The position numbers and the translations under genes were made by a program. This document shows positions 10,201 to 17,375 of a DNA stretch of 64,000 nt, in pieces (within the stretch, counting starts at the first letter, position 1; each line of letters opens with the position of its first letter). Under the pieces are notes generated by a model. It had not been told where the DNA came from. It saw only the letters and a list, made by a program, of their open reading frames with translations, and made no database searches. The DNA is from Candidatus Defluviilinea gracilis (lineage in GTDB: Bacteria > Chloroflexota > Anaerolineae > Anaerolineales > Villigracilaceae), in contig JADJWS010000002.1 in the NCBI GenBank assembly GCA_016716235.1, forward strand, positions 1-64,000, read 5' to 3'.

Positions 10201-10760
10201 CGGGTCACATTCAAGCGGTGGGATTTCATTTGTACACGCGGTTGTTGGCGGATGCGGTGAGACGGATAAGAACGGTCAAAGGTCAAATGTCAAAAGTTGA
10301 AGAACCAAGTTTGACTTTTCGACCTTCGACCTTTGACTTGCCTTTGTCCATGCCCGTGAACGTTGACCTCCCCCTCGCCGTCGGAATCCCTGCTGAGTAC
10401 ATCCCCGATCAGGATTTGCGCTTGCGTCTGTATCGTCGCATCGCGGATTTGCGCGACGAAACCGAAATCGACGCGCTGGCGTCCGAGTTCAAAGATCGCT
10501 TTGGCGAATTGCCCGACATGACCGCGAATCTGTTTTACCAGATGCGAGTCAAACTGCGAGCCGAGAAGGCGGGATTGTCATCCATCAATTGGGAAAGCGG
10601 ACAGATCGTCCTGCGTTACCCAACTCCCACAAACGGCACGGAACCCAAACGCCTCGCTGATCTTGGCGCAGGCATCCGCGGCGGCAAGTCCGCGTATTGG
10701 TGTTCGTTCGGGGAGGAATGGGAGGGGAAATTGTTGGATGTGTTGGGGAGGTTAGTTTAA
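7235..10760 (+). CDS. mfd: Transcription-repair coupling factor Mfd, one frameshift
   Basis: Mfd removes stalled RNA polymerase from damaged DNA and recruits UvrA. The UvrB-like N-terminus is at residues about 1-300 (GGILDIWATAE..VRLDFFGDEIETIR), the RNAP-interacting domain near 500 (GDYVVHIDHGVGRFGG), the helicase with Walker A GDVGYGKTEVALRAAF and DEEQRFGV, then QLYQLRGRVGRG and the C-terminal TRCF domain ending GIRGGKSAYWCSFG. At about 10033 the frame changes within a GCGCGC tract, consistent with loss of one GC dinucleotide; repaired length would be about 1175 residues. Several in-frame inserts are translated dispersed repeats (7960-8023, 8312-8335, 8567-8630, 10270-10344). Its 3' end is duplicated at 12535-12640. 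Confidence 0.92.
7960..8023. repeat. Two palindromes with core GCAGTTCAACTGC translated inside mfd
   Basis: GTCAGCAGTTCAACTGCTGAC (7960-7980) and AATCCGCAGTTCAACTGCGGATT (8001-8023) are perfect palindromic hairpins. Both encode SAVQL and lie at a surface-linker position of Mfd. The same core makes the hairpin after arfB at 38338-38376. Confidence 0.75.
8567..8630. repeat. STRR-like tract translated in frame in mfd
   Basis: The tract TCTCCAATCCTCTAATTC followed by TTACCAATTACTAATTACGA reads as LQSSNSPILDSQLPITNYES within Mfd. It matches intergenic tracts at 5211-5270 and 7190-7225. Confidence 0.65.
10270..10344. repeat. Imperfect inverted tandem repeat translated near the Mfd C-terminus
   Basis: GGTCAAAGGTCAAATGTCAAAAG is mirrored by CTTTTCGACCTTCGACCTTTGAC about 15 bp later. 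It encodes VKGQMSKVEEPSLTFRPST, an insertion between the helicase part and the conserved LPLAVGIPAEYIPD segment. Confidence 0.6.
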
Positions 10761-10889
10761 CGGCTGGCGTGACTTGCGCTGGGGTGGGCGGCGGTACGCC
10801 GTCCGACTGGAAAAATTCCCAGGGGTAGAACAAAGTTTGGAATCGCGCCTGAATCCCCAGCGTTGGGTGCGCGCTTTTTGGAGCAGACT

Positions 10890-11513
10890 TTATTGTATGA
10901 ATTCAACTGTGCTTACCATAGACTCAAAAATCTTTTGACCTCGTGTGTACCATGCACCTACATTGTACCTGTGATCTCTGTTTGAAAAACCATATGCAAT
11001 TAAATATTGGTTCGTAGAAATCTGTAAGACAATTATTTCACCGCTGAAAGTGAATCCCATAAATTTCTCACTCTCAATAATCAATTCTACGGCAGTGCCT
11101 TCATTGCCATTTGCAATTATGGAAGTTTCTATTGCTTGAGTTATTACTACTTTTTCCTCCTCTTTATCCATAAAGCTGGACACCCAATAATCCGATAAAT
11201 CGGATGTAGATTTGAAACGAGGGTCAGTTTTTGTTCCATAAATACAAAAAGTAAACTCATCGTTTTGTATACAGATAGAATGAATATCGTTATCTAATTC
11301 GGATAAACTTATTTCATCTTTCGCAGCTTGTTGATATGGTTCAAACGAGAATCCTGCTTGTTGATAGTACAGGCGCCCCCCTATCTCATAATTTGGATCT
11401 ACGACCAGTTTTCGAGGAGCATCCTTATTGGGCGCAAAATTAATTTGAGGCATGTCGCATCTAAATAATGCAAAAGCCAAGAGAAGAAGCAAAAATTTAT
11501 GAACTTTTTTCAT
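10890..11513 (-). CDS. Putative lipoprotein, AT-rich
   Basis: I did not recognise a family. The start ATG at 11513 (MKKVHKFLLLLLAFALFRC) is preferred because AAGGA lies 5 nt upstream; an ATG six bases earlier would overlap the site. The N-terminus is a signal peptide ending in a Cys (LFRC), suggesting a lipoprotein although Arg at -1 is atypical. The mature part is about 185 residues, acidic, with mixed alpha/beta character (ICIQNDEFTFCIYG, GTAVELIIESEKFMGFTF) and no TM segment. It is clearly more AT-rich than its neighbours and lies between mfd and the orphan gene tails, so recent acquisition is plausible. Confidence 0.6.
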   Translation of the reverse strand: MKKVHKFLLLLLAFALFRCDMPQINFAPNKDAPRKLVVDPNYEIGGRLYYQQAGFSFEPYQQAAKDEISLSELDNDIHSICIQNDEFTFCIYGTKTDPRFKSTSDLSDYWVSSFMDKEEEKVVITQAIETSIIANGNEGTAVELIIESEKFMGFTFSGEIIVLQISTNQYLIAYGFSNRDHRYNVGAWYTRGQKIFESMVSTVEFIQ

Positions 11514-11630
11514 GCTCATCCTTACAGGTATATTAATTCACATTGTTTTGGTATTTGTCTGCTCAACTAGGGTTATACCGCCGAAAGTTAAAATTTGATG
11601 AATAAATTATAGCACTCACTCCCTTGCTCT

Positions 11631-11708
11631 TTATCCCTTCACAACCTTCCCACCCCTCATCACCAGCGCGATAGTATCGTTGTTCTCCAGTGAACGAATA
11701 TCCTGAAT
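11631..11708 (-). pseudogene. Orphan 3' end of an amidohydrolase gene
   Basis: Reading the minus strand gives SIQDIRSLENNDTIALV followed by MRGGKVVKG and a stop at 11631. This is the standard C-terminal end of imidazolonepropionase/metal-dependent amidohydrolases (a final 'DIR.L...I..VM..GK.V' strand). Nothing of the catalytic domain lies upstream; only 22 bp separate it from a second orphan tail, from a methyltransferase. It is therefore a gene remnant, part of the tail mosaic between mfd and the 5'-nucleotidase. Confidence 0.6.
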
Positions 11709-11730
11709 CGAATTTATTTCCGCCCTCATT

Positions 11731-11853
11731 CTACATCTTCACCGCCCGCGTGGCAATGTAGTTAGGATGATATTTCCCCAGCGGCGAATCGGTCATCACG
11801 TCTTCGTACAGGTCGGTGAGGACGAATCCCGCCGTGCATTGTCCGCCGAGCAG
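11731..11853 (-). pseudogene. Orphan 3' end of a SAM methyltransferase gene (tail 1)
   Basis: About 41 codons on the minus strand read LLGGQCTAGFVLTDLYEDVM and then TDSPLGKYHPNYIATRAVKM, stop at 11731. The intact methyltransferase at 16382-17149 ends almost identically (AAGFVITDLYEDVMSDSPLG). Tail 1 ends 15 bp from the HicB stop. It is closer to tail 2 than to the intact gene, and tails 1 and 2 also share about 20 bp beyond the stop. Confidence 0.8.
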
Positions 11854-11868
11854 ATTGTCCCTTATGCC

Positions 11869-12282
11869 TTATTCCGCAGTTCCCTCATGCGACGCAATGT
11901 ATTCGAGAGTCGCTTGAGTGATTAACCCTGAGCGGGTTTCTCCATTGTCGGAGGCGAATTTATCCATCAAGTTCAACACTCGTTCGGGCAACGTAATATT
12001 TACCCGCTTCGACTTGCCCGAAAGTTTCGCCGCGTCCACTGAAACGACCGCCCAAACGCCGTCGGCATAGTCGGGGTTGTTCTGATGATATTCGATGGTT
12101 TGAGGCGTGGGTATGGCTTCCCCGTCAATTAGCATACCTTCTAAATGTGCCTCGATGGCTTCGACAACTTCCGATAATGCTTCATCGAGGGTTGCGCCCG
12201 CGCTAAAGCATCCCGCCACATCTGGAACGGTCACGCCGTAATCGCTGTTAGGGTCTTTGTGAATAACAACTGGATAGCGCAT
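11869..12282 (-). CDS. hicB: HicB-family antitoxin
   Basis: The 137-residue protein has the HicB degraded-RNase-H-like fold (MRYPVVIHKDPNSDYGVTVP, DVAGCFSAGATLDEAL) followed by a ribbon-helix-helix C-terminus (KRVNITLPERVLNLMDKFA) that would bind the operator DNA. HicB neutralises HicA and autorepresses the pair. The start lies 6 bp after the HicA stop, so the two are one transcriptional unit with the toxin first, as usual for hicAB. The ribosome-binding site overlaps the hicA end. It is surrounded by gene tails. Confidence 0.9.
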   Translation of the reverse strand: MRYPVVIHKDPNSDYGVTVPDVAGCFSAGATLDEALSEVVEAIEAHLEGMLIDGEAIPTPQTIEYHQNNPDYADGVWAVVSVDAAKLSGKSKRVNITLPERVLNLMDKFASDNGETRSGLITQATLEYIASHEGTAE

Positions 12283-12288
12283 TTTCTC

Positions 12289-12486
12289 TCACTTTTTCTC
12301 TGACCAGGACCAACCTGCCTGACGGTAAATACTGCGAAGGGTTCCGATTGGCAAATCTCTTTTCGGGTGCGGAACAGTCACCCTGCCAGGTTTTACGGGA
12401 TGTTTGAAATGATGGTGACTGCCGCGCACATGCACAAGTGACCAGCCGTCTGCTTTGAGTTTTGTGATAACATCCCGACTGTTCAT
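12289..12486 (-). CDS. hicA: HicA-family mRNA interferase toxin
   Basis: The 65-residue protein (MNSRDVITKLKADGWSLVHV) has the dsRBD-like HicA fold with the catalytic-His segment GSHHHFKHP and the C-terminal PIGTLRSIYRQAGW. HicA cleaves mRNA and tmRNA when free of HicB. Start at 12486 is supported by a TTGACG-16-TATAAT promoter ending only 6 nt before ATG, which implies a leaderless transcript; an upstream in-frame ATG would lie inside the -10 element. Confidence 0.88.
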   Translation of the reverse strand: MNSRDVITKLKADGWSLVHVRGSHHHFKHPVKPGRVTVPHPKRDLPIGTLRSIYRQAGWSWSEKK

Positions 12487-12520
12487 GGCGCAATTATACA
12501 CACCCTACACACTGCGTCAA
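12487..12520 (-). promoter_or_regulatory. Sigma-70-like promoter of hicAB, leaderless geometry
   Basis: On the minus strand TTGACG (12515-12520), 16-bp spacer, TATAAT (12493-12498), then 6 nt to the hicA ATG. Transcription would begin at or next to the start codon. Confidence 0.65.
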
Positions 12521-12534
12521 TGCTCACACGAAAT

Positions 12535-12640
12535 GCCTCGCCGATCTGGGCGCGGCATCCGCGGCGGCAAGTCTGCGTATTGGTGTTCGTTTGGCGAGGC
12601 GTGGGAAGGGAGGTTGTTGGAGGTGTTGGGGAGGTTGTAA
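12535..12640 (+). pseudogene. Orphan 3' end of mfd
   Basis: This 106-bp stretch matches mfd 10651-10760 at roughly 85 percent with a 1-bp deletion, and translates GIRGGKSAYWCSFGEAWEG then RLLEVLGRL, versus GEEWEGKLLDVLGRLV in mfd. It is diverged and has no upstream coding sequence, so it is an old duplicate of the gene tail, not an assembly echo. The 1.9 kb between the two tails holds the lipoprotein, two other tails and hicBA. Confidence 0.85.
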
Positions 12641-12647
12641 CAAAGTC

Positions 12648-12675
12648 CGTCATTGCGAGCCGAAGGCGAAGCAAT
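12648..12675. repeat. Dispersed CATTGCGAG...GAAGCAATCT element (half copy)
   Basis: GTCATTGCGAG followed by GCGAAGCAATCT matches one arm of the long palindrome at 52282-52372. It directly follows the orphan mfd tail. Confidence 0.6.
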
Positions 12676-12740
12676 CTCCGTTTGGGCGAAGAAAATGCCT
12701 GAAAACGTCACAGAATCCCCATAACCAGGTATAGTCGTCG

Positions 12741-13328
12741 TTAGGTTGTTTTTTCTTCACTCACAACTTTTAATCGTGCTTTTGGTTCGCGAAAAACAAA
12801 GATCGCGATAGCCAATCCGATCGCGCCTCCACCGAGTATGCCAAGTAGTCCAAAGATAGGCGGGATTACAAGAATGGTATCTGGCATAGGTTTACTATCA
12901 AATTCCCAAACTATGCCTTGATCGTCAATAAGCGCGGTATAACGTCGGAAGCCAGTGCCCCATAAGAATCCTGACTTAAAACATTTATTCTGGAAGGGTG
13001 ACGGTGCTGGTGAAATAGAAAACTCATAGTCATCGAGAGCACATGGCATCTGAAGCTCATCGACAGCGACGATATCTACCGTTGTCAAATCCTTGACCCA
13101 CTTACTCTGCGGCTCAGCCTGATAATGATATATGTTGCCGTCGAGAGTTTCAATGTACAGTGGAGGTTCACCTGCAGCCGGAATGAGTCGGATGACCTCC
13201 GCAGGCGGTAAGGGAAGTTGCTTCCATGCCGGCTGGTCGGCAGTAAGTGAACTTACACTAATACCGAAGCCGATAAGGTAGCCCACAACAATCATAATAA
13301 GAACAATGAGGATTCGAAGAACAAGCAT
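12741..13328 (-). CDS. Two-TM hypothetical membrane protein
   Basis: No family recognised. The 195-residue protein has an N-terminal TM helix (LVLRILIVLIMIVVGYLIG), an extracytoplasmic loop of about 125 residues containing two Cys (MPCALDDY and KCFKSG), and a second TM helix near residues 150-175 (ILGGGAIGLAIAIFVF) with a basic cytosolic end. There is no obvious Shine-Dalgarno before ATG 13328. It lies between the orphan mfd tail and methyltransferase tail 2, on the same strand as hicBA and the lipoprotein. Confidence 0.6.
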   Translation of the reverse strand: MLVLRILIVLIMIVVGYLIGFGISVSSLTADQPAWKQLPLPPAEVIRLIPAAGEPPLYIETLDGNIYHYQAEPQSKWVKDLTTVDIVAVDELQMPCALDDYEFSISPAPSPFQNKCFKSGFLWGTGFRRYTALIDDQGIVWEFDSKPMPDTILVIPPIFGLLGILGGGAIGLAIAIFVFREPKARLKVVSEEKTT

Positions 13329-13367
13329 ATCAGGAAATTGGAGTCGGAATTTGTCTTCGCGCTCATT

Positions 13368-13578
13368 CTACATCTTCACCGCCCGCGTGGCAATGTGGTT
13401 GGGATGATATTTTCCCAGTGGCGAATCGGTCATCACATCTTCGTACAGGTCGGTGAGGACGAATCCCGTCGCGCATTGCCCGCCGAGCAAATCCGTCAGC
13501 GAGTGACCGAATTCGAGGGGTAGACCTTTTGCGAGATATTCATCCAAGTCCTCTTTCGGGAGGCTGGTCGCGTCTGAG
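13368..13578 (-). pseudogene. Orphan 3' end of a SAM methyltransferase gene (tail 2)
   Basis: About 70 codons on the minus strand read SLPKEDLDEYLAKGLPLEFG, HSLTDLLGGQCATGFVLTDL and YHPNHIATRAVKM, with stop at 13368. The frame is open throughout and aligns with the last 70 codons of the intact gene at 16382. The homology ends abruptly at 13578, where hairpin repeats begin. Confidence 0.82.
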
Positions 13579-13584
13579 TCGTTC

Positions 13585-13655
13585 GTAGGTCAGGCTTTTA
13601 GCCTGACGTGCTTCTAGCATTTGACATATGGCGGGTTAAAAACCCGCCCTACAAA
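13585..13655. repeat. Two adjacent hairpins, GTCAGGCTTTTAGCCTGAC and GGCGGGTTAAAAACCCGCC
   Basis: Both are perfect palindromes bracketed by GTAGG and CCTAC, so together they form a larger inverted unit. They separate methyltransferase tails 2 and 3. Confidence 0.65.
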
Positions 13656-13698
13656 TACTTATGCAATAGGTCCAGTTTTTCAACTATCTTTATACCCT

Positions 13699-13850
13699 CT
13701 ACATCTTCACCGCCCGCGTGGCAATGTAGTTGGGAAGAAATTTCCCCAGCGGCGAATCGGACATCACAGCTTCGTACAGGTCGGTGATGACGAATCCCGC
13801 CGAGCAGGTCGGTCAGTGAGTGACCGAATTCGAGGGGCGTGTAACCTTTT
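13699..13850 (-). pseudogene. Orphan 3' end of a SAM methyltransferase gene (tail 3)
   Basis: The minus strand gives PLEFGHSLTDLL, then after an internal ~14-bp deletion FVITDLYEAVMSDSPLGKF and LPNYIATRAVKM with stop at 13699. The deletion breaks the frame. It is the most degraded of the three tails. Confidence 0.78.
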
Positions 13851-13993
13851 AATTCTTTGAAATTCAGTTTGTGTAACTTATAATAACCCAAGAACTTGAT
13901 TTCTGTTCATTCAAGGAGGTGGCTGGCAAAGATTTTCAGGGGCGCTCATGAACTAAAGCAAACGATCCAATTAGACAACCATGAGGAGATTGT

Positions 13994-16327
13994 ATGAAAC
14001 GATCAGTTCGTATGTTAGTTGTATTCCTATTAGTGGGATTGATCCTGATGCCAGCCCAAACCTTGGCGCAGGCATCGAATCTGGCAGGCGTGGGTCTGCT
14101 GGACGACTTCAACCGGGCGAACGGGGTATTAAACGGAAATTGGTCTGGCAACCGATCGAAGTATCGCATCTTGAATAACCAGTTGTACGTCAATAGCAAC
14201 GCGTCGAATGCGGATATTTACTGGAAGACCGCACTTGGCGTCGACCAGGAAGCCTACGTTACATTCGTCGATGTGAAAGACACCGCCACCGAACAAAACC
14301 TCCTGCTCAAAGCGCAAAGCAACCGCACGTGGGGCGATGGCGTCATTGAAGTCCTGTATGACGCGAATCAGCACATGGTACAAGTGTGGACGTGGGAGTG
14401 GCCCAAAGGCTGGGTCAAATATGGCGGAGATATGCCCGCCACCTTCGCGGACGGCGACACCTTCAGCGCTCGCGCTTATGGCAACGGGTTTGTCGAAGTC
14501 TATCAAAACGATACCTTGTTGGGCGCGCGCGATATCACAGCCTGGCCCCATTACGCCAAAGGCGGATATGTCGGTCTGTGGTTCATCGGCGGGCGCGGAG
14601 CCATCCTCGATGATTTCGGCGGCGGGACGATCATCGATCCTCCGTACCAGCTTGTCGACCTCCAATTGCTCGCTTTCAACGACTATCACGGGTACCTCGA
14701 GACCTCTGGCAACCCGGGACCCGGCAACGTGGGTAGCGACCCGGCTGGCGGCGGCGAATTCCTTTCCGCGAAACTTACCCAACTCCGCGCGGGGAATGCA
14801 AACAGCCTCACCGTGGCGGCAGGCGACTTGATCGGCGGTTCGCCCTTCCTCTCCGGCATGTTCCACGATGAGCCATCCGTCGAAACGTTGAATGCCATGG
14901 GGCTGGATGTCTCCAGCGTCGGTAATCACGAATTCGATGAAGGCGTGGTGGAACTCCTGCGTATGCAAAACGGCGGCTGTCACCCAGTGGACGGTTGTTA
15001 CTTCCCCAGTGACCCGTACCCCGGCGCAAACTTCAATTGGCTCGCCGCGAACGTCGTCAACGATGTGACCGGTGAAACGCCCCTGCCTCCGTACTGGATC
15101 GATGAGATCGACGGCGTGAAAGTCGGCTTCATCGGCATGACCCTCGAAGCAACCAACACGCTTGTGTCGCAATCCGGCATCAATGGCTGGACCTTCCTCG
15201 ATGAGGCAGATACCGCCAACGCGCTCGTTCCCGAGTTACAGGCGCAAGGCGTCGAAGCGATTGTGGTGCTCATGCACGAAGGCGGCTCGCAAACGCCTCC
15301 TCCGGGCGCGGTTAATGCTTGTGTCGGCATCAGCGGGCCCGTTGTGCAGATCAACAACCTGCTCGACCCCGCCATCGACGTGGTGGTCACAGGACACACG
15401 CACCTCCCGTATAACTGTCTGCTCAACGACCCGAATGGGAATCCCCGTATTGTGACGAGCGCGTACTCGTTTGGTCGCGTGGTCTCTGAGATTAACCTCG
15501 TTCTTGACCACCGCACAGGCGACATCCGCCGCGACCTCAGCTCCGCCACCAACCATGCCGTCGTTCGCGCGCAATTGACGGCTGATGCCGCCATCACCGC
15601 CATCATCAACAAGTGGAAGGTGATCAGCGACCCGATCGGCAAAGCGCAAGTGGGCACGATCACGGCTGATATCCGTCGCGCCTTCAACGGCGCCGCCGAA
15701 GATCGCGGCTCCGAGTCGAACGCGGGCAACATGATCGCCGATGCCCAACTCTTTGCAACCCAAGTTAATGGCGCGCAGATCGCGTTCATGAACCCGGGCG
15801 GCATCCGCTCCGATTTGATCTTCGCCAAGTCCGGCGCAGAGGCGGTGGATGGTATCGTCACCTACTCGGAAGCGTTCACCTTCCAGCCTTTCAGTAACGT
15901 CCTGATGACGATGCCCATGACCGGCGCTCAAGTTCAATCGGTGCTTGAAGATCAGTGCCAGCCTGCCGGCTCGAGCCGTCCGTTCCTGCACCTCGGCGTA
16001 TCGGTCGGGTTCAGTTACGATCTCTCCAAGACATTTGGCTTGGTGGATCACGACAACAACCCCACGACGGCGCCGATCAACTCGTGCACCTCGATCACGG
16101 TCTCGAACATCATGTTGAATGGCGTCCCGCTCAACCCGGCGGATACGTATATGGTAACGGTCAACCAGTTCCTTGCCGACGGCGGCGATAACTTCGTCAC
16201 CTTCCGCGATATCGACCCGTCCCTGCGTATCGGCGGCGGTATCGACCTCGATGAGTTGATCGCCTACTTTGCGGCGAACAGCCCGGTCTCCCCTCCGGGA
16301 ACGAATCGAGCCAACGAACTGCCGTAA
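13994..16327 (+). CDS. Secreted 5'-nucleotidase/UshA-type metallophosphatase with N-terminal beta-sandwich domain
   Basis: The 777-residue protein starts after GAGGAG with a signal peptide (MLVVFLLVGLILMPAQTLAQA). Residues about 35-215 form an LamG/DUF1080-like sandwich (LLDDFNRANGVLNGNW ... AILDDFGGG). The metallophosphatase domain follows with the metal motifs FNDYHGY, GDLIGGSP, GNHEFDEG and GHTHLPYN, then the 5'-nucleotidase C-terminal substrate domain (NPGGIRSDL, TFQPFSNVLMTM, ADGGDNFVTF). It should hydrolyse extracellular nucleotides or UDP-sugars to salvage nucleosides and phosphate. No cell-wall anchor is visible. A strong terminator follows. Confidence 0.92.
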   Translation: MKRSVRMLVVFLLVGLILMPAQTLAQASNLAGVGLLDDFNRANGVLNGNWSGNRSKYRILNNQLYVNSNASNADIYWKTALGVDQEAYVTFVDVKDTATEQNLLLKAQSNRTWGDGVIEVLYDANQHMVQVWTWEWPKGWVKYGGDMPATFADGDTFSARAYGNGFVEVYQNDTLLGARDITAWPHYAKGGYVGLWFIGGRGAILDDFGGGTIIDPPYQLVDLQLLAFNDYHGYLETSGNPGPGNVGSDPAGGGEFLSAKLTQLRAGNANSLTVAAGDLIGGSPFLSGMFHDEPSVETLNAMGLDVSSVGNHEFDEGVVELLRMQNGGCHPVDGCYFPSDPYPGANFNWLAANVVNDVTGETPLPPYWIDEIDGVKVGFIGMTLEATNTLVSQSGINGWTFLDEADTANALVPELQAQGVEAIVVLMHEGGSQTPPPGAVNACVGISGPVVQINNLLDPAIDVVVTGHTHLPYNCLLNDPNGNPRIVTSAYSFGRVVSEINLVLDHRTGDIRRDLSSATNHAVVRAQLTADAAITAIINKWKVISDPIGKAQVGTITADIRRAFNGAAEDRGSESNAGNMIADAQLFATQVNGAQIAFMNPGGIRSDLIFAKSGAEAVDGIVTYSEAFTFQPFSNVLMTMPMTGAQVQSVLEDQCQPAGSSRPFLHLGVSVGFSYDLSKTFGLVDHDNNPTTAPINSCTSITVSNIMLNGVPLNPADTYMVTVNQFLADGGDNFVTFRDIDPSLRIGGGIDLDELIAYFAANSPVSPPGTNRANELP

Positions 16328-16349
16328 AAACAAGCAAGTCGTTTCAATG

Positions 16350-16384
16350 AATCAGGGTCGCAGAAATGCGACCCTGATTTTTTA
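16350..16384. terminator. Bidirectional terminator between convergent genes
   Basis: AATCAGGGTCGCA and TGCGACCCTGATT pair in a 13-bp stem with a GAAA tetraloop and a T-run. It ends the 5'-nucleotidase; on the other strand it ends the methyltransferase. Confidence 0.85.
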
Positions 16385-17149
16385 TCCCTTCATCGCCCGC
16401 GTGGCAATGTAGTTGGGATGAAATTTCCCCAGCGGCGAATCGGACATCACGTCTTCGTACAGGTCGGTGATGACGAATCCCGCCGCGCATTGTCCGCCGA
16501 GCAAATCCGTCAGCGAGTGACCGAATTCGAGAGGCAGACCTTTGGCGAGATATTCGTCCAAGTCCTCTTTCGAGAGGCTGGTCATGTCTGAATAGGGGAT
16601 CGAGTGCGCGACTTCGAGGATGCCCTCGTCCATTTTGTACAGGTCGAAAATGTAGTGGACGGGATTCATCGAGCCTGTCAACAAAATCCCGCCGTGACGG
16701 AGAACGCGATAACATTCGCGCCACACCACGCGGACATCTTGCATGAACACCGTCGAAACGGGATTGAAGATCAAGTCGAATGATTCATCGGGGAACATGG
16801 ATAAATCCGCCGCGTCACCTTCGATGGTTTTGAGAGTCAAGCCTTCGCGTTCGGCGACGAGCGTGTCTTGCTTGAGTTGGGCAGGGGAGTTGTCGAAGAC
16901 GGTCACGTTCGCGCCGAGCGCGGCGAAGATGGGTCCCTGCTGACCGCCTCCGCTGGCGAGGCATAACACGTCCGCGCCATTGAGGGGAGGAAACCAGCGA
17001 TGCGGAGTTGGAATATTTTCCGTGAGCAAAACTTGGAACTCGCCGCGTTTTGCTTGTTCGATGACTTCGTGAGTCACGGGCTGAGTCCAGCGGTTGTTCG
17101 ATTCGACTTCGCGGTTCCATGCCTCGCGATTGTAGGTGCGGATGTCCAT
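16382..17149 (-). CDS. Class I SAM-dependent methyltransferase
   Basis: Start ATG 17149 (MDIRTYNREAWNREV) follows GAAGGAAGTG; longer reading through the upstream repeat is not genuine. The 255-residue protein has motif I (VLCLASGGGQQGPIFAALGA), an acidic motif II (VTVFDNS), DAADLSMFPDESFDLI and a C-terminal region typical of the UbiE/Methyltransf_11 group. Substrate unknown. Its last 41-70 codons are duplicated three times as orphan tails at 11731, 13368 and 13699, but the tails end AVKM where this gene ends AMKG, so they derive from a sister gene. Confidence 0.88.
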   Translation of the reverse strand: MDIRTYNREAWNREVESNNRWTQPVTHEVIEQAKRGEFQVLLTENIPTPHRWFPPLNGADVLCLASGGGQQGPIFAALGANVTVFDNSPAQLKQDTLVAEREGLTLKTIEGDAADLSMFPDESFDLIFNPVSTVFMQDVRVVWRECYRVLRHGGILLTGSMNPVHYIFDLYKMDEGILEVAHSIPYSDMTSLSKEDLDEYLAKGLPLEFGHSLTDLLGGQCAAGFVITDLYEDVMSDSPLGKFHPNYIATRAMKG

Positions 17150-17172
17150 ATCACTTCCTTCGTTTTTAATCG

Positions 17173-17251
17173 GGACGCTGATGAACGCTGAAAACGCAGA
17201 TTTTATTCTTTTAGAAATCAGCGCAGTCAGCGCGCTTCGCGGTCTGCGTCC
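17173..17251. repeat. Imperfect palindrome of GCTGATGAACGCTGAAAACGC type
   Basis: GACGCTGATGAACGCTGAAAACGCAGA pairs imperfectly with the GCGCAGTCAGCGC..GGTCTGCGTC arm. It lies upstream of the methyltransferase and belongs to the set of dispersed intergenic hairpins in this window. Confidence 0.5.
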
Positions 17252-17375
17252 AAAAGTTTTCAGCCCAAACAAAACCATCAATCATCCTTGCGGTTCTGTC
17301 AATTACAGGGATTTTACATGGGGATAATATTGTTGTAAATCGGATTCGTAGAATCACAGGTAAGGAGAATTGCCC

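Noticed and set aside
10761..10889. Possible further gene tail reading FYPWEFFQSDGVPPPTPAQV on the minus strand
   Set aside because: It has a protein-like look, but no parent family could be recognised and the stop falls inside mfd.
10760..14000. Classical integrative element or insertion sequence
   Set aside because: Direct gene-tail repeats are present, but no integrase, transposase or terminal inverted repeats could be found.
14129..16333. Two long minus-strand frames opposite the 5'-nucleotidase
   Set aside because: Shadow frames caused by GC-biased third positions; the plus-strand protein has all metallophosphatase motifs.
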